This document shows positions 31,327-34,354 of a stretch of 34,354 nt of DNA, in pieces. Source of the DNA: Halobacteriovoraceae bacterium. GTDB lineage: Bacteria > Bdellovibrionota > Bacteriovoracia > Bacteriovoracales > Bacteriovoracaceae. The stretch lies in contig PAZA01000061.1 in NCBI GenBank assembly GCA_002715375.1, forward strand, positions 1 through 34,354, read 5' to 3'. A model generated the notes under the pieces. It did no database searches. It was not told where the DNA came from and was given only the letters and a program-made list of their open reading frames with translations. A program made the translations under genes and the position numbers. Numbering within the stretch: position 1 is the stretch's first letter; each line of letters begins with the position of its first letter.

Positions 31327-34294
31327 GAAAGGCTTTCACATCCTCGCAGGCTTCCTTCAATGGCACTCTTTCTAATTCATAGGGCTCCATTAACTTTTTC
31401 ACTTTATCCATTGTAGGCCCTTTCCACTTTTTAACCCTTGAATCAACAATAATGACTCCACCCCGATCATTTTCAGTCCTTAACAATCGACCAAGTTTCT
31501 GGTGCAAAGACCGGGTTCTATGGGAGAGGTAATAATCAGTGAACTCATTACCAATATGTTTATCGTAAAAGTCTCTCCTCTCTTTAATGACGTGGTCCAT
31601 TCTTACATCGGGTATCTTATCAATAAAAATAAATTGGAGGTCTTTACCTGGAATATCGATTCCTTCACCGAAGCTTTCCATACCAATAAGAATTCCCTTT
31701 TTATACTTCCTCACTTCTTTTTTAAAATCATCTACGACCTGATTCCCCATGCCCTGGATAAAAACAGGTAACTCTCCTTCAAACTTTTCAAGAAGTATTT
31801 CACTGGCCACTTCAAATCTTCTTCTTGAGGAAAAAAGAAAAAGTGCTCCGCCTTCTATATCTGAGAGGAGGCCATATAGCCTCTCTATTGTGTCTTTAAC
31901 AAAGTCAACGTGAAAAAAAGGAAGCGTGTCATCGCAAAGAAAAACTTTAGTATTCGATTTGTAATCGAAAACAGCAGGTAAGAAAAAGCCTTTTTGAAAT
32001 CTCTTTTTAGGCTCAAGATAAGAATAACCTGTCGCCCACTCTATTCCCCGAGCCCCCTTGTCACCAGTTGCATTAGCTAAAGTTGCTGACGTAAAAACAA
32101 CAGAAGAAGAGTCTCTTAAAAGTCCTTCATGAAGAAACTTTCCGATATCAATTGGCGCTGAAAGAAAAACGTAACCTTTGTCATGATGGTACTTCATAGA
32201 ATGGCTCATCCCTTCTTTCAACTCAAGGACGCCAGCTAAACCAGAAAATAAATCCTCGAGAATTCCCAAGAAGGTCTTAAACCTTGTCAAAGCTGTTACC
32301 ATAGCATCTTCTTTTAAGTTCATTTCTTCAAACAGAGACGGGTAATGAGACAGGTCTTTAAGAAGAAGCCCCAAAGAGAAATGAAGGGATTCTAAGTGAT
32401 TTAAAATTGAAACAGAGAGTGGATCTGATACACCATCTTTCTTAATCATTGGAAATTCATTCCAATAAATATCAGTATATCTTGGCATTTTTTTAAAATA
32501 ACGTTCAACTTTTTCAGACAGGAGAGGAAGGTGATCACCTAAAACCTCACCCAAATCTTCGGCTTTCGTTTTAAGCTTTTTTATAACGGGACTGCTCTCT
32601 CCCGCCGAAGACTCCGTCTGGGCCAGTAAATAAAATAATGAACCCATACCCTGCATATGATGAATTTGGTTTTGAAATCCTTCCAACTGCTCTTGACCAA
32701 CCTCAACTGAATAGGCTTTCGTTGCTTCGTCCTCTATTTTGTGAGCTTCATCGACGACAATTCGAGAAGGCCTAGGTAATCCTCTAGGCCAAGAAAACAT
32801 TAAAGCATGATTTCCAATAATCACATTGGCTTCCTTTGCTTCCCGTAGGCCCTGAATGTAAGTGCAGTTTCCCTTGAAAGGGCAACGACTTCCAGTACAA
32901 GACCGGAAATCGACAGCGATTTCTTTTTCTTTCTTTGCAAAAAGCTCTAATTTTCTCTTCAGAACATAAGGTAAACCTCCACGTAAAATAGGGTTTTTCC
33001 TTCCTAGAACTTCTTCACCTAATGAATTGTAGAGAAAAACAACTTCAAAAAAAAGTTTTGTGAACTTCTCTGAAAAATCTCCACTGCCAAAATCAAGGGA
33101 ATTGCTCTCTTCCCCATCTTGTCTAAAAAGAAGTTCACACAAATGGTTTTGGGAACCAACCAAATAACGAACCTGAAATTCATGATCGTCTAAACCTAAA
33201 AGGTGCTTTAATTGGGGAACATCCTTAGTCATAGCTTGATGCTGCAAAGTTTTAGTTCCGGTGGCCACAAGAATTTGTTCACGTTCAGAGTGTGCATAAA
33301 GAGTTGATGGTAAAAGATACCCCAACGTTTTCCCTGTTCCGGTAGGAGCCTGAACAATAGCATGGACATCATTTTTAAAAGCTTGTCCTGTTTTGAGGGC
33401 CAGACGTAATTGAGAGTCCCTAAATTTATAATTGGGAACTTTCTTTCTGATATTTTCCTCACCTTTAAGGAGGTTTTCTATATTCTTTCCTGAAAACTCC
33501 AGTGGGAACAACTTATCAACTGAAGATCCACCTCCCTCCAAACTCGATAGCTCAATGGCCGAACTTTCAGAAAAAAAGTCTTTATCTGTTAAGCTGTCAA
33601 AAGCTCCCTGAAGATCAAAGTTTATTGCTTCACTTAAAGTAAAGAGTTCCTCTAACTCCAACTGAAAAAAATTGCTATACCACCAATCTTTCATCTCGTA
33701 TTGATCAAGAAGCATTTTGTAATGAGTAAAAAGTGGGGCTTTCTTTCTTAGAGCATAAGTACCTAGCAGAAGAACCTTGAGAAGATCTACAGAGTCTTCA
33801 AATCCTCTGTGAGTTTCCTTGTCCGCAAGCTTCCAGTCACAAATAAACTCCTCTAATTTTAACGTCGAACGCTGAGGAAATAAAAATGAAAGATAGAGAA
33901 GGCTGTCTTCATAAGATTCTCTTTCAGAACCATCATCAATGTCTTCAAAGTCCGATGTCAAAAAGCTTTTTTCGAAAGTAGCATTATGGGCCACCAGGTG
34001 ATGCCCATACAAATCCTGAACTTCCAAACGGACATCATTCCAGAGAGGCGCCCTCTTCAAGTCCTTTTCCCTAATCCCCGTAAGCTTTTGAATAAAGTGG
34101 GACAATTTCGGTGGAGACTCATAAAAACCATCTTCTGGAGGGAACCTAACAAGAGAAGAATACTTTTTAATGAGCCTAGTACCCTCAAATTGTAGGTAAC
34201 CCACATCTATAATAGAGTCCTCCTCAGGGTTAACGCCTGATGTCTCAATATCAATAAGGGCCCACTTTCCAAGTTTTTCACCCAAATTACCCAT
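31310..34294 (-). CDS. dinG: DinG-family helicase with N-terminal exonuclease
   Basis: This 994-residue cytosolic protein fuses a DEDDh exonuclease (about 1-185) to a superfamily 2 Fe-S helicase. Exonuclease motifs are DIET (Asp15, Glu17), AHNATFE (where Glu108 replaces the usual Asp) and HRGFEDSVDL (His162, Asp167). The helicase has Walker A APTGTGKT (316-323), DEAH (515-518), and four cysteines (386, 466, 471, 477) matching the [4Fe-4S] site of DinG/XPD. The C-terminal motor half has MESFGEGIDIPGK and QKLGRLLRTENDRG. The exonuclease-DinG fusion is familiar from Firmicutes. The start follows AAGGT. It would unwind DNA or R-loops at damaged forks; 3' end overlap with a convergent gene is noted there. 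Confidence 0.93.
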   Translation of the reverse strand: MGNLGEKLGKWALIDIETSGVNPEEDSIIDVGYLQFEGTRLIKKYSSLVRFPPEDGFYESPPKLSHFIQKLTGIREKDLKRAPLWNDVRLEVQDLYGHHLVAHNATFEKSFLTSDFEDIDDGSERESYEDSLLYLSFLFPQRSTLKLEEFICDWKLADKETHRGFEDSVDLLKVLLLGTYALRKKAPLFTHYKMLLDQYEMKDWWYSNFFQLELEELFTLSEAINFDLQGAFDSLTDKDFFSESSAIELSSLEGGGSSVDKLFPLEFSGKNIENLLKGEENIRKKVPNYKFRDSQLRLALKTGQAFKNDVHAIVQAPTGTGKTLGYLLPSTLYAHSEREQILVATGTKTLQHQAMTKDVPQLKHLLGLDDHEFQVRYLVGSQNHLCELLFRQDGEESNSLDFGSGDFSEKFTKLFFEVVFLYNSLGEEVLGRKNPILRGGLPYVLKRKLELFAKKEKEIAVDFRSCTGSRCPFKGNCTYIQGLREAKEANVIIGNHALMFSWPRGLPRPSRIVVDEAHKIEDEATKAYSVEVGQEQLEGFQNQIHHMQGMGSLFYLLAQTESSAGESSPVIKKLKTKAEDLGEVLGDHLPLLSEKVERYFKKMPRYTDIYWNEFPMIKKDGVSDPLSVSILNHLESLHFSLGLLLKDLSHYPSLFEEMNLKEDAMVTALTRFKTFLGILEDLFSGLAGVLELKEGMSHSMKYHHDKGYVFLSAPIDIGKFLHEGLLRDSSSVVFTSATLANATGDKGARGIEWATGYSYLEPKKRFQKGFFLPAVFDYKSNTKVFLCDDTLPFFHVDFVKDTIERLYGLLSDIEGGALFLFSSRRRFEVASEILLEKFEGELPVFIQGMGNQVVDDFKKEVRKYKKGILIGMESFGEGIDIPGKDLQFIFIDKIPDVRMDHVIKERRDFYDKHIGNEFTDYYLSHRTRSLHQKLGRLLRTENDRGGVIIVDSRVKKWKGPTMDKVKKLMEPYELERVPLKEACEDVKAFLTQSP

Positions 34295-34354
34295 AAGATT
34301 TACCTTCTTTTATGAATCATCTTTACCTAAAAAATAACTCTCTAATTAAATCAA

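Noticed and set aside
1-34354. CRISPR arrays, tRNA/rRNA genes, insertion sequences, prophage or attachment sites
   Set aside because: I read both strands for spaced repeats, tRNA arms, transposase motifs and integrase genes and saw none.

Overview
The window is AT-rich, gene-dense bacterial chromosome with Lys-rich proteins, typical diderm (outer-membrane) genes and no phage, insertion sequence, CRISPR, rRNA or tRNA signal that I can see. A complete sodium-pumping NADH:quinone oxidoreductase (nqrA-F plus apbE and nqrM), a probable Na+/H+ antiporter, a CheX-like chemotaxis phosphatase and a MotA/MotB-type motor pair suggest a motile marine or halotolerant bacterium. A member of the Bdellovibrionota (Halobacteriovorax/Bacteriovorax-like) would fit the composition and gene content; that placement is inference.

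Layout. 1-6900: a small Cys-rich membrane protein, a CheX-like protein, an M17 leucyl aminopeptidase, two lineage-specific envelope proteins read divergently from TTG starts, the antiporter-like permease and a [4Fe-4S] ferredoxin. 7278-9820: a phospho-sugar mutase and QueC (queuosine precursor synthesis). 9979-13605: a peroxide-defence block, with oxyR divergent from a rubrerythrin-like diiron protein that is followed by a GlpC-like Fe-S/CCG protein and a DUF3501 protein. A clear dyad lies in the oxyR-rubrerythrin divergent region. 13650-16557: a secreted UshA/CpdB-type 5'-nucleotidase, divergent from rmuC.

16698-20763 is the most unusual part. It holds an 861-residue MotB-like protein (TM helix with the motor Asp, about 600 residues of coiled coil, C-terminal OmpA/MotB domain). 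Its stop codon abuts an ExbB/MotA-like 3-TM partner, which is followed by a stand-alone cyclic-nucleotide-binding protein. The motor core recalls ZorAB of the Zorya defence system, but here the long extension is on the MotB-like, periplasmic side.

20775-28018 (minus strand): nqrA-B-C-D-E-F, then apbE and nqrM. A textbook intrinsic terminator after nqrF lies inside the first codons of apbE. 28143-34294: a YchJ-family SEC-C protein, a MATE exporter with a small 4-TM membrane protein upstream, an unrecognised 250-residue protein, and an exonuclease-DinG helicase fusion. The last 60 bases (34295-34354) hold only the upstream region of dinG. Gaps not listed as features are under about 300 bases and show nothing I can name.
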